Shown here in pieces: positions 52,969 through 60,896 of a stretch of 64,000 nucleotides of DNA. The notes beneath the pieces were generated by a model. That model was given only the letters and a program-made list of their open reading frames with translations. It was not told the DNA's origin and ran no database searches. The position numbers and the translations under genes are program-made. Within the stretch, counting starts at the first letter, position 1, and every line of letters begins with the position of its first letter. Origin of the DNA: Archaeoglobaceae archaeon (lineage in GTDB: Archaea; Halobacteriota; Archaeoglobi; Archaeoglobales; Archaeoglobaceae); the NCBI GenBank assembly GCA_027064525.1, contig JAMOPJ010000018.1, positions 1-64,000 on the forward strand, given 5' to 3'.

Positions 52969-53487
52969 TTTGACTTCCTTCCTGTTTAAGCTCGTGATTG
53001 GGACTAAAATCACTTCGTTGTTGCGCTCTTGAAGTCTCAACGTTGCATCGAATAAAGTGGATATCAGAATCTCATCGCTCTTTGATTGAGCTCCCTCGAC
53101 CATCATGCCAATAATCATTCCACCCTTCTCCTCGATCGAGGATATTAGATGCAATAAAAAGCCGTAAAGCTTGTTTAAGCCGTGGATCGCTAAGAGTTCG
53201 GAAAGGCAGGACATTATCACGGCGCATTTTGGGCTTGTATTCCTTGAAACCTGAAGCAGAATTTCCTGTAAGTTCGTCGGATTCAGGCTTATTGAATTGA
53301 ACCTTCGGGTGTTAAATGAAAAAATCTTAGCCTTTTGACCTTTGAGAGCTTTATGAGCTAAGAATGGATTTGATGAGACCCACAGGATTTCTCTATTTCC
53401 CACAAGCTTTAGCAAAGCGTTGTATGCTTCCAGACCGATTTTCGAGATAACGAGTATTCTCGTTAAATCAGCATTTTTAATGATCAT
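52912..53487 (-). CDS. Degenerate RecA/KaiC-fold protein (paralog of 16378-17001)
   Basis: The 191-residue protein shows the same block order as its paralog: LVISKIGLEAYNALLKLVGNREILWVSSNPFLAHKAL, CAVIMSCLSELLAIHGLNKLYGFLLHLISSI, EGAQSKSDEILISTLFDATLRLQ. No Walker A is present, and the Walker B acidic residue is Ser. It resembles KaiC/FlaH-type RecA folds that have lost ATP binding. TTTTAAATATG lies ~30 bases before ATG 53487. The long 3' overlap with the FtsJ gene is unusual. Function is unknown. Confidence 0.7.
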   Translation of the reverse strand: MIIKNADLTRILVISKIGLEAYNALLKLVGNREILWVSSNPFLAHKALKGQKAKIFSFNTRRFNSISLNPTNLQEILLQVSRNTSPKCAVIMSCLSELLAIHGLNKLYGFLLHLISSIEEKGGMIIGMMVEGAQSKSDEILISTLFDATLRLQERNNEVILVPITSLNRKEVKLRILEPLTDEVNLGTTFP

Positions 53488-53575
53488 GATTCTAATGAGG
53501 ATAAAACACATATTTAAAATTTTCTATTTTGGAATATTATCTTTTTATGTGCATAATCATAGCCATCGACAGATA

Positions 53576-54073
53576 TTAGCTTATCACAATCTTTTGAACT
53601 CCGTCAACCTTCAAAAATTCGTCCACAAGCCTCCCCGGGATCTTGGTATCCGTAACTATTGTCAACTTAGACTCCACGCTGATCTCTGGATCTTCTGCAA
53701 GTATAAACCTGATCGATATTCCCTCTCTTGCAAGTATGGATGTTATTCCGGCGACGATTCCAACCTTGTGGCTTTCTGCGTAAACCTCCAAAACTCCAAA
53801 GCCCAGAATTCTCGCCACCTCGGTGATGTTTGCCACCGGCCTTAGAGATGAGAAGACCTTCCTCAATTCTTCATCGCTTTCTATATTTTGAATTGCTGAG
53901 ACAACGACCTTCCTATCGACATCCAAAGCTTCGGCAATCTTAGTTGGGACTAGCTCAATTTCACCACAATACGCTTTCCCATTTCTGACTGAAATTCCCA
54001 ATCTCAAAAACTCTTTGGCTACTACAATTTGAGAGGGATATCTCTCAAACTTTTCGACGATCTTCTTCCACAT
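53576..54073 (-). CDS. Regulator of amino acid metabolism with ACT domain
   Basis: The 165-residue protein of the COG2061 type has an N-terminal winged-helix-like region (RYPSQIVVAKEFLRLGISVRNGKAYCGEIELVPTKIAEALDVDRKVVVSAI). It has a C-terminal ACT domain (GVLEVYAESHKVGIVAGITSILAREGISIRFILAEDPEISVESKLTIVTD). ACT domains bind amino acids. It probably senses one and controls its pathway genes, but neither is identifiable here. Confidence 0.82.
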   Translation of the reverse strand: MWKKIVEKFERYPSQIVVAKEFLRLGISVRNGKAYCGEIELVPTKIAEALDVDRKVVVSAIQNIESDEELRKVFSSLRPVANITEVARILGFGVLEVYAESHKVGIVAGITSILAREGISIRFILAEDPEISVESKLTIVTDTKIPGRLVDEFLKVDGVQKIVIS

Positions 54074-54312
54074 CGTTATGAGCTATAACCCGGCGGTAAA
54101 ATAGTTTTCCTTAATACTTTAGAGATGACTCGTTGGACTATCCTTTGATAACTTTCAACATGTTTAGCTAAAACAAGAGCATTTTTAGTTATCTAAGAAA
54201 GTTCTGACTTGATTTGATTAGTCAAATATTAACGACATCCGAAAAACTCATCCGGTCTATGATCTTTTAAATGCTAAATTGATCCGTTCGAAAGTATAAA
54301 CAGAACTAATGA

Positions 54313-54729
54313 TCACTCCTGCACGATTACAACGTTTAAATTTTTGAAGTGATTGTCGAAGGTGTATATCTCTTTAATTCCGTGCTCCATCATCTTCAGG
54401 TAAGCTAAAGCATCGTTTATACTGACGTTTTTCTCTTTAGCTATTAACAGCGCTTTTAGATAGTCCTCCTGCGATACTGGCAAAACCTTAACGTTCTCTG
54501 CGAGTAAAAGATTTTCAATGAACTTTAGGAATGTTTTGAGGTTTACCTTTGCTTCAAGAATGTTTGCTACCTCGCTCAAGTGAACAGCAGTTGTAACTAC
54601 CTTTTCACCTTCCTCTATTCTCAGAATTATCTGTTTGGCCTTTTCCTTTTTCTTTAATATTTCCTTGCTAACAGACTTCTTTGGCTTTATCATTGCATAA
54701 AGAAACACATTAGCGTCGATGAACCGCAT
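54313..54729 (-). CDS. vapC: PIN toxin VapC
   Basis: The 138-residue PIN ribonuclease of a type II toxin-antitoxin pair has acidic residues in MRFIDANVFLY, HLSEVANILE, SINDALAYLKMMEHGI and YTFDNHFKNL. The start ATG 54729 overlaps the vapB stop (TAATG). A GTG at 54738 would lie inside vapB. Targets of VapC toxins are often tRNA or rRNA. The pair sits alone between AT-rich regions. Confidence 0.88.
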   Translation of the reverse strand: MRFIDANVFLYAMIKPKKSVSKEILKKKEKAKQIILRIEEGEKVVTTAVHLSEVANILEAKVNLKTFLKFIENLLLAENVKVLPVSQEDYLKALLIAKEKNVSINDALAYLKMMEHGIKEIYTFDNHFKNLNVVIVQE

Positions 54730-54947
54730 TACTCCCACAACTCCTCTAGAATCTCTTTTTCTACATCTTCTTCGACCTCTAACTCTATTATGTCGAAAAA
54801 CTGGGACAGCTTAGACTTTCTCTTCGGTAGGATTTCTATCCTATCTTCGAATTCGATTAGAACTACTTCGTTCCCCCATCTTTCTCGCCACTCTTTAGGC
54901 AAAACTATCCTACCTTGGTTATCAATCCTCTTGGTCTCCATCTTCAT
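54729..54947 (-). CDS. vapB: AbrB-type antitoxin VapB
   Basis: The 72-residue protein has an N-terminal swapped-hairpin AbrB DNA-binding domain (KRIDNQGRIVLPKEWRERWG, VVLIEFEDRIEILPKR). Its acidic C-terminus (IIELEVEEDVEKEILEELWE) should block VapC. Such antitoxins repress their own operon. GGTGTTTTAAG precedes ATG 54947; ATG 54941 is also possible. Confidence 0.88.
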   Translation of the reverse strand: MKMETKRIDNQGRIVLPKEWRERWGNEVVLIEFEDRIEILPKRKSKLSQFFDIIELEVEEDVEKEILEELWE

Positions 54948-55077
54948 CTTAAAACACCATTGAAAATGAGTGACAAGGTTTTAATTGAAGATAGTGAAGA
55001 CAACTTAAAATTCGAAATTATTCAAAGTTTAAATTTTAAATAGAAACAGCTAAATTACTTTAGATTTTAAACTCATT

Positions 55078-55849
55078 ATGAATTTCGTGTTGGTTCCGTT
55101 ACTGTTGATAACCGGACTGATTGCCGGAACGCTTGGTGGTTTGCTTTGGAATAGGTGGTTGCGTCATAATGCTCCCAGCTTTGGCTTTCATATTCAAATA
55201 TCCACTGCCAGTTGCGATAGGGACTACGATAACGGCGGTAATTCTGACCGCCACCTCTGGAGCGATAGGTCACATGAAAATGAAGAACGTTGACTACTCC
55301 ACTGCAAAGATAGTAGCTATAAGCGGTGCCGCTGGAGCGGTGATCGGCTCTATAATCTTCTTCTACATTTCGAACCAGCTCTGGCTTCTGAATCTGATAT
55401 TGGGCTTTGCTTTCCTCTATGTGAGCGTTAGGATGATATATGAGGGTATTCTCAAGAGGAAGGTAACAGCCAAGCAAGGGAACATCGTTCCCGGTTCATC
55501 TGTTGCAAAGGCTCTTATAGGGCTATTTGTCGGAGTGATCACCGGGATAGCAGGTTTAGGAGGATACATGCTCGTTCCGGCGTATATCTACATCCTCGGC
55601 TCTCCGGTTAAGATTGCGGTCGGCACATCCCCTGCATCATTCATTAGCATGGCAGTCGTGAGTGGAGCTTTTAAACTCTATCTGGGAGTTGCAGACATAA
55701 CGGCAGCGATATGCTTAGGATTGGGGACTATCATTGGAGCTCAAGCGGGTGCGAGGCTGACGAAAGTTGTTCCGGCTTGGGCTATAAAGACCATCTTCGG
55801 CTTCGTTTTCTTGGCGGTATTTATATTGGACGGGATCAAATGCCTGTGA
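55078..55849 (+). pseudogene. TSUP (TauE/SafE) permease, frameshifted
   Basis: ATG 55078 begins MNFVLVPLLLITGLIAGTLGGLL. The frame then fails at the TTT run 55145-55147, where one extra T is present. In the next frame the protein continues GIGGCVIMLPALAFIFKYPLPVAIGTT through to TGA 55847-55849, with the second TSUP repeat AGLGGYMLVPAYIYILG. About 257 residues and eight membrane helices result if the slip is corrected. TSUP proteins export sulfite, sulfoacetate or other anions. It may be intact in the organism if the slip is an assembly error, but the next gene is also broken. Confidence 0.8.
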
Positions 55850-56384
55850 TAGATTAGATAGACCGCAAAATAATATCCATACAGAAAAACGGAAGAGCCA
55901 CGCTTCAGAGCATCGCCAAAGAAGTGGGATTGTCGACGATGGGTGTCAAGAAGAGGGAATATCAAGATTAAATCTCTCATAAACGCAAAAAAATCTGATT
56001 TTGTCGATAATAGCGATGGAGATCGGAGATGCTGAATCCCTGAGGAATATAATAGAGAAGTTCAAGGATTGTCCGAGGATAGTCAGATTCTTCGTAACAA
56101 CTGGAAGCTTCAACCTCTTTGCCCTAATATGGGTCGAAGATTACCATACGCTCGAAAGCGTAAGCCTTGAGAGATGCTCCCTTAGAGCTCAGGAAGGAAT
56201 AAGGAGGTTCGAAATCTATCCCGTTCAGGAGGTTCACTACGAATCCTTCATTGACATTAGAGTTATTTCAGAAAAGAGCCTCGAATTCGCACCTTGCGGG
56301 GTCCACTGCGGAGGTTGCGGGAGGTATGAGGAAAAGCGGTGCATGGGATGTCCAGCTACGAAGTTCTACAGAGGGATGCTCTAA
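55840..56384 (+). pseudogene. Lrp-type regulator with C-terminal Cys cluster, multiply broken
   Basis: ATG 55840, overlapping the TSUP stop, begins MPVID then TAG (55855-55857). The frame then reads IDRKIISIQKNGRATLQSIAKEVGLSTMGVKKR, a clear Lrp/AsnC winged helix. After that, fragments appear in three frames (ISRL; KSLINAKKSDFV; LSIIAMEIGDAESLRNIIEKF), showing frameshifts and loss around 55950-56005. From 56001 the ligand-binding domain is intact, followed by CGVHCGGCGRYEEKRCMGCPATKFYRGML, a Cys-rich tail. It probably once regulated the overlapping permease. Confidence 0.8.
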
Positions 56385-57556
56385 AAGCCTAAGAGCTTTG
56401 CCAAGTTGTGCTTGATGACCTCCGGGATGTTTATGCCCGTTAGCTGCATAATTACGTAAGCCCCGTATATCGTCCCGATCATGCTTCCGACATTCGTCAG
56501 AGCGGCTACGAGCAAGATCCTAAAAATTCTATTTTTCATGAGTTCTCGAAGGGTTTCCGCCGTAGCGAGATCTTCTAAATCTTGAGAGGTCGGCTTTCTT
56601 ATCTTCGCCTCAACTATCCCAGAAACCCAGCCGGCCGCGATCATAGGATTTAGAGATGTAAGCCAAGCTGAAAGGAACGCCGCTAAGGCTGAGAGAGGAT
56701 GCCCACCAGCTATAAGGGCTCCGATTGCGGAAAGGACACCGTTTATCAAAAACCAGTAAAGGAAAGCTTTAGCTATGACTTCCGAGTTCATCGTCGATAG
56801 AACGGCCACGAAAGTCAGAATTACGAACGCAAATATCGTGAAACTTGCGATTTTTAGGATACTGAATTTACTCTCTTTAACGCTTTCGAGCTCTCTTATA
56901 TCTGGTAGAAGTTCTGGGTTTCTCAGATACTTCTCTATCCCCTTCTTATGACCAGCTCCAACGACTGCTACTATTTTCTCATATCTCTGTGAAGCTTCTA
57001 TCAGCTTTGCCGCCATGTATGCATCCCTTTCATCTATCAAAACCTTCGCCGCCGAAGGTGCAATATCTCTAAACTCCTTGACCAATCTCTCCAGTATGTC
57101 CTCCTTCAGCATCTCATCGACATCTAGCTCCTCATCACCAAACAAACCCTTAAGCATGTGGAAAAAGAGTCTGACCTTTTCGATAAAGGATAGAGAACCC
57201 CAAAACCTCTTGAACGTTATGGCAATATCCCTGTCGATTAATAGAACATCCGCTCCGATCTCCTTCGCCTTCTCTATCGCTGCGAGCATCTCCTCTCCTG
57301 GCTTGACCCCGTATTCTTCTCCGATCTTTCTCTGGAAGTATGAGAGGAGCATTTGGAACAGAACGAGAGCTACATCGCCCCTCTTTATCACGTCGATTAC
57401 CGATATCTCTTGAGGTTTGTTCCGAGTTAATGCGAGGAACCTTCTGTAGCAAAGCTCAACCGCCACAGCTTGCGGCTTAACTTCTTCGACAGTTTTTTTT
57501 ACCTCCTCTATACTTTTCTTGGATACGTGAGCTGTTCCTACGAGGATTATTTCCAT
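56381..57556 (-). CDS. TraB/PrgY family protein
   Basis: The 391-residue protein has the TraB start GTAHVSKKSIEEVKKT, a conserved ELCYRRFLAL and VVGAGHKKGI. The C-terminal half has four or five membrane helices (FTIFAFVILTFVAVLST, LIAGGHPLSALAAFLSAWLTSLNP). In Enterococcus, PrgY limits pheromone activity. The archaeal role is unknown, and a membrane peptidase-like activity is suspected from the family fold. Its stop overlaps the Lrp relic by four bases, convergent. Confidence 0.88.
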   Translation of the reverse strand: MEIILVGTAHVSKKSIEEVKKTVEEVKPQAVAVELCYRRFLALTRNKPQEISVIDVIKRGDVALVLFQMLLSYFQRKIGEEYGVKPGEEMLAAIEKAKEIGADVLLIDRDIAITFKRFWGSLSFIEKVRLFFHMLKGLFGDEELDVDEMLKEDILERLVKEFRDIAPSAAKVLIDERDAYMAAKLIEASQRYEKIVAVVGAGHKKGIEKYLRNPELLPDIRELESVKESKFSILKIASFTIFAFVILTFVAVLSTMNSEVIAKAFLYWFLINGVLSAIGALIAGGHPLSALAAFLSAWLTSLNPMIAAGWVSGIVEAKIRKPTSQDLEDLATAETLRELMKNRIFRILLVAALTNVGSMIGTIYGAYVIMQLTGINIPEVIKHNLAKLLGF

Positions 57557-57605
57557 CGGGTTTAGCGGTGCGTTAAGTCTATTATACTTTCCGATGAAAT
57601 GTCTG

Positions 57606-57664
57606 CGGGATGATGAAGTCCCCTGAGCGCTGAGAGGTGATGAATCAGGGGCTGTCTGACTTTT
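57606..57664 (+). ncRNA. C/D box guide RNA (2'-O-methylation)
   Basis: All boxes are at canonical spacing: C ATGATGA (57611-57617), D' CTGA (57631-57634), C' GTGATGA (57638-57644) and D CTGA (57657-57660). Guides are AGTCCCCTGAGCG and ATCAGGGGCTGT, and the D'-C' gap is three bases. A second CTGA at 57624 lies in the first guide. The guides are complementary over CCCCTGA/TCAGGGG. ATTATACTTT (57581-57590) lies ~25 bases before the 5' end, and a CTTTTAAAA run follows. Target RNAs were not identified. Confidence 0.88.
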
Positions 57665-57696
57665 AAAAATAATAAATAAATTTTAATAATTTATAA

Positions 57697-58212
57697 TTAT
57701 AACTTTATTTTTCTAATAAAGTATAGGATCAGCACGATACTTATTAACATCAAAGTTAAACCTGACAGTAGGTGTATTTCTGGAAATGTTGGGGCTGGAG
57801 TGGGAGGTGGAATTGGGGCAGGTACTGGGATTCGAGTTGGGACTGGAATTGAGGTTGGTTTAGTTGGTTTAATTGTCAAGAACCTGTACACTTCGAACGA
57901 TCCCACCAACGCACTCGCTATGGCGGAGGATAATAGCAAAATAATCTTTGTTAGGTTATCAGGATGTAAAATTTTCCTGCCCTTTTCTGTAAGCTCATAG
58001 TATATCCACTTTCTACCTTCATCAACCTTTCTAATAATTCCAGCCTCTACCAGCTTATCGAGATGCTCCTTAACAGTTGTTTTTGACATATTTAGACTTT
58101 CTGATAGCTCTGTTAGTGTCATTCTTCTCTTATCTAACTTCTTAAGTATCTCTATCCTCGTTTCGGATGCTAAAGCGAATAGAGCTTTTCTATCGATAAT
58201 GATCTTGCTCAT
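57697..58212 (-). CDS. Membrane-anchored ArsR-type regulator
   Basis: The 171-residue protein has an N-terminal winged helix (ALASETRIEILKKLDKRRMTLTELSESLNMSKTTVKEHLDKLVEAG, wing KVDEGRKWIYYELTEKG). A membrane helix follows (LTKIILLLSSAIASALVGSF), then a Pro-rich linker (PTSIPVPTRIPVPAPIPP) and a second helix (LLSGLTLMLISIVLILYFI). The linker probably lies outside the cell. GGTGAAAGCT precedes ATG 58212. The upstream exported-protein gene overlaps the longer frame, so the two are co-transcribed, possibly as sensor and partner. Confidence 0.82.
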   Translation of the reverse strand: MSKIIIDRKALFALASETRIEILKKLDKRRMTLTELSESLNMSKTTVKEHLDKLVEAGIIRKVDEGRKWIYYELTEKGRKILHPDNLTKIILLLSSAIASALVGSFEVYRFLTIKPTKPTSIPVPTRIPVPAPIPPPTPAPTFPEIHLLSGLTLMLISIVLILYFIRKIKL

Positions 58213-58217
58213 AGCTT

Positions 58218-59051
58218 TCACCGAACGTTAAGTGTTAACCAGCTTTTTCCTGTTCCAACAGTTCCAGAGATGACAATGCAGAGCGTGTATTTTCCAGATG
58301 GAAGCGATCGATCAGTCTTTATCTTTATTTTGAAGATGTAAGTGCTGTGCGGACGCACGAGTCTTTCGGACGGTACTACACTAATGTTTAATCCCTTAGG
58401 CATGGGCATTTCCTTCGTCTTATACATATCCTCGACCCTGTATATTGTAAGTTTTACAGTTCCGGGAGGCGATTCTCCGGTGTACAGAGTGCAGTTTATC
58501 TCGGCGGTCTCACCCGCCTTCAATGTTACGCTTCCAACGTGTTTAATTCCTGGTAAGTAAAACGATGCAAAACCCGGATTGGGGTATTGTGCAACCAAAA
58601 TCCTCAGCCAGTCATCTATAGTTTTATCGTTAAAGTATGCACGGATCAGAAACGTGTATGTCCCTGTTAAATTTGCACTCGTCTTTATAACTACATCAAA
58701 AGTGTATTTCCTGTGGGGCATTAGCTTGGCCTTTGACGGATTTATGCTTACGTTTAATCCACTGGGTGTTGCAATTTTGCAAGTATCGCCGACTTTCGAT
58801 ACTCTATAAACTACAAACTTAATAATTCCTGTTTCGTTTCTCGTATAAAGAATGTATTCCGTTCTTCCGGTTTCGCCAAGTCTTAGATAAATGTGATGCT
58901 CAGCAAGACCTCCTATTATTTCATTATTTTTATAATTTTTATATAAAAAATTATTACCGTTATTATTTTTAAATATAATAATAATTGATGCAAAAATAAT
59001 AGATATTGCTATTATTGTAATAACTGTTGTACTAACAAATTTGACCTTCAT
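58218..59051 (-). CDS. Exported protein with two tandem beta-sandwich repeats
   Basis: The 277-residue protein has an N-terminal membrane helix (VITIIAISIIFASIIIIF) and two ~105-residue repeats. GLNVSINPSKAKLMPHRKYTFDVVIKT matches GLNISVVPSERLVRPHSTYIFKIKIKT, giving two Ig/NEW3-like domains. Each contains TxEYILYT or AEINCTLYT strands. It is first in an operon with the membrane ArsR-type gene. The region at the N-terminus is very AT-rich and Asn-rich. It probably faces the cell exterior and may feed the regulator. Confidence 0.72.
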   Translation of the reverse strand: MKVKFVSTTVITIIAISIIFASIIIIFKNNNGNNFLYKNYKNNEIIGGLAEHHIYLRLGETGRTEYILYTRNETGIIKFVVYRVSKVGDTCKIATPSGLNVSINPSKAKLMPHRKYTFDVVIKTSANLTGTYTFLIRAYFNDKTIDDWLRILVAQYPNPGFASFYLPGIKHVGSVTLKAGETAEINCTLYTGESPPGTVKLTIYRVEDMYKTKEMPMPKGLNISVVPSERLVRPHSTYIFKIKIKTDRSLPSGKYTLCIVISGTVGTGKSWLTLNVR

Positions 59052-59093
59052 TGTCTATTCACACCCTCTAATTCCTATAAACATTAGAACACA

Positions 59094-59318
59094 CTAAAAA
59101 CTAATATTCCTTCCAAATACTATAACCTTACCATTTGGCTCATAGACAACTGTCGTTCCGTTAGCGAAGTGGTGAACAACTGAACTAGATGGCATGTAAT
59201 AGCCAGCAACACTCCTTTCAAGGCAGAATTGTCCATTAATTTTGTTTTGAGCAACTACAACACCACTGCAAACTGACAGAACTAGAGCGCTTACAAGTCC
59301 AATCCACACAATATTCAT
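59094..59318 (-). CDS. Small exported protein, unknown
   Basis: The 74-residue protein has a signal peptide (NIVWIGLVSALVLSVCSGVVVAQ) and a short ectodomain with YYMPSSSVVHHFANGTTVVYEPNGKVIVFGRN. One Cys remains after cleavage. GAGGTGAAAGC precedes ATG 59318. It lies 42 bases upstream of the two-repeat exported protein on the same strand, so it may share the operon. No family recognised. Confidence 0.65.
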   Translation of the reverse strand: MNIVWIGLVSALVLSVCSGVVVAQNKINGQFCLERSVAGYYMPSSSVVHHFANGTTVVYEPNGKVIVFGRNISF

Positions 59319-59639
59319 GCTTTCACCTCATCTGTTGTTTTATTATGCTCTAAAATGATAATCTAACCAAAATTGTAATTAAACACACGAAAACGTTAGG
59401 TTTTAACCTTACAATTTAGTAAAAGTTAAAATAAATTAGCTAGTGCTGGCATCATTCGACAATCCACTAATCTTTTCAATTAATATTTAAATTCTTTATA
59501 AATTTTCAAAATAAAAATTTAAAAATGAAAATCGTAATTATTTATAACATTAATCCCATAAAATTGGATAGATCTTATTTTTTGGAATCAGACCCGCGAA
59601 ATGAGAAAGGTTTAAATACGCACGATCGATCTTGCATCG
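59319..59639. other. Gene-free AT-rich stretch with paaK promoter
   Basis: No convincing gene is seen; the open frame across 59525-59899 overlaps paaK and is not supported. GGTTTAAATACG (59609-59620) is centred 26 bases before the paaK ATGs. Confidence 0.5.
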
Positions 59640-60896
59640 ATGATGTCTCGCATAAAAAATGGAATATACATGTCACGAAAGGAGATCGAAGCGATAAAGG
59701 AGAGAAGGTTCAAAAGCATAGTCCGTTACGCTTTCTGGAGATGTCCCTTCTACAGAAAGAAGTTCAAAGAGTGCGGGATAGATGTGGACAAGATAAAGAA
59801 GGTCGAGGACATCGAGAAACTTCCCTTCACTACGAAACAAGATCTGAGAAATGCGTATCCGCTCAAGATGTGTTGCGTTCCGAAGGAAGATGTGGTTAGA
59901 ATCCAGATGAGCGGCGGAACGACTGGACAGCCCGTAATAATTCCATACACGAGGAAAGATGTCGAACAGTGGAAGGAGATGATGCTTCGAGCATTTTACA
60001 TAGCCGGAATAACTTCGAAAGATATAATACAGATAACTCCAGCCTTTGGACTTTGGAATGGTGGTTTTGGTTTCCACTTCGCAGCAGATGCGATAAACGC
60101 TTTTGTTATTCCTATCGGCCCGGGAAACACTCGAAATCAGCTCAGATTTATGAAGGACTTCGGAACGACGGTTCTCTGCGCTACTGCAAGCTATCCACTC
60201 AGACTCGCTGAGGTTGCGGTAGAGATGGGAATCGATGTCAAATCCCTCAGCCTTCAGAAGATGCTGCTTGGCGCAGAGCCTTGGAGCGATGAGATGAGGA
60301 AGAGGATAGAGGAGATATTTGAAGTTAGAACGTTCGATATTCCAGGACTAACTGAGATGGGTGGAGTTGGAACTGTAGGCTTCGAATGTCCGGAGAGGAA
60401 CGGCTTACACATGTGGGAGGATAACTACATCGTGGAGATTGTTGATCCAGAAACTGGAGAGGTTGTAGATGACGGGGAGGAGGGCGAAGTTGTTTACACT
60501 TCCCTTAACAGAGAAGCGATGCCGTTGATCCGTTATAGAAGTGGTGAAGTGAGTGCAATAGCTTATAGAGACAAGTGTGAGTGCGGAATTGAGCACATGA
60601 CTATGAAAAGGATAAAGGGAAGAACGGACGATATGGTGATCTACAAGGGAGTTAAGTTCTATCCTGCCGATGTGGAGGAGATACTCGCGAGCTATGGAAT
60701 AGTTCACTACAAGATAGAGGTTGGAAACGGAATAAGGATCGTTTTTGAGGGTGATGAAAGCCTGATTCCAGCCATCGCGAGAGATGTTAAGGAGTTCTTG
60801 GGATTTAAGCCCAAGCTCGTTGCAGTTCCTTCTGGAAGTTTGGAGAGGTTCGAAGGTAAGGCGAAGAGACTTGTCAGGCTTGATGAGGTGATCTGA
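59640..60896 (+). CDS. paaK: Phenylacetate-CoA ligase
   Basis: This 418-residue adenylate-forming enzyme activates phenylacetate (or another aryl acid) with ATP and CoA. The P-loop is MSGGTTGQPVIIPYT near residue 91. FDIPGLTEMGGVG, YTSLNREAMPLIRYRSGE and KRIKGRTDDMVIYKGVKFYP follow in the right order. ATG 59640 or 59643 lies 26 bases after TTTAAATA, so the message is leaderless. Its last bases overlap the start of a solute-binding lipoprotein gene, suggesting uptake and activation of an aromatic acid as one unit. Confidence 0.93.
   Translation: MMSRIKNGIYMSRKEIEAIKERRFKSIVRYAFWRCPFYRKKFKECGIDVDKIKKVEDIEKLPFTTKQDLRNAYPLKMCCVPKEDVVRIQMSGGTTGQPVIIPYTRKDVEQWKEMMLRAFYIAGITSKDIIQITPAFGLWNGGFGFHFAADAINAFVIPIGPGNTRNQLRFMKDFGTTVLCATASYPLRLAEVAVEMGIDVKSLSLQKMLLGAEPWSDEMRKRIEEIFEVRTFDIPGLTEMGGVGTVGFECPERNGLHMWEDNYIVEIVDPETGEVVDDGEEGEVVYTSLNREAMPLIRYRSGEVSAIAYRDKCECGIEHMTMKRIKGRTDDMVIYKGVKFYPADVEEILASYGIVHYKIEVGNGIRIVFEGDESLIPAIARDVKEFLGFKPKLVAVPSGSLERFEGKAKRLVRLDEVI

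Noticed and set aside
59525-59899. 124-codon frame upstream of and overlapping paaK
   Set aside because: It is a frame shadow of paaK with low-complexity charged sequence.
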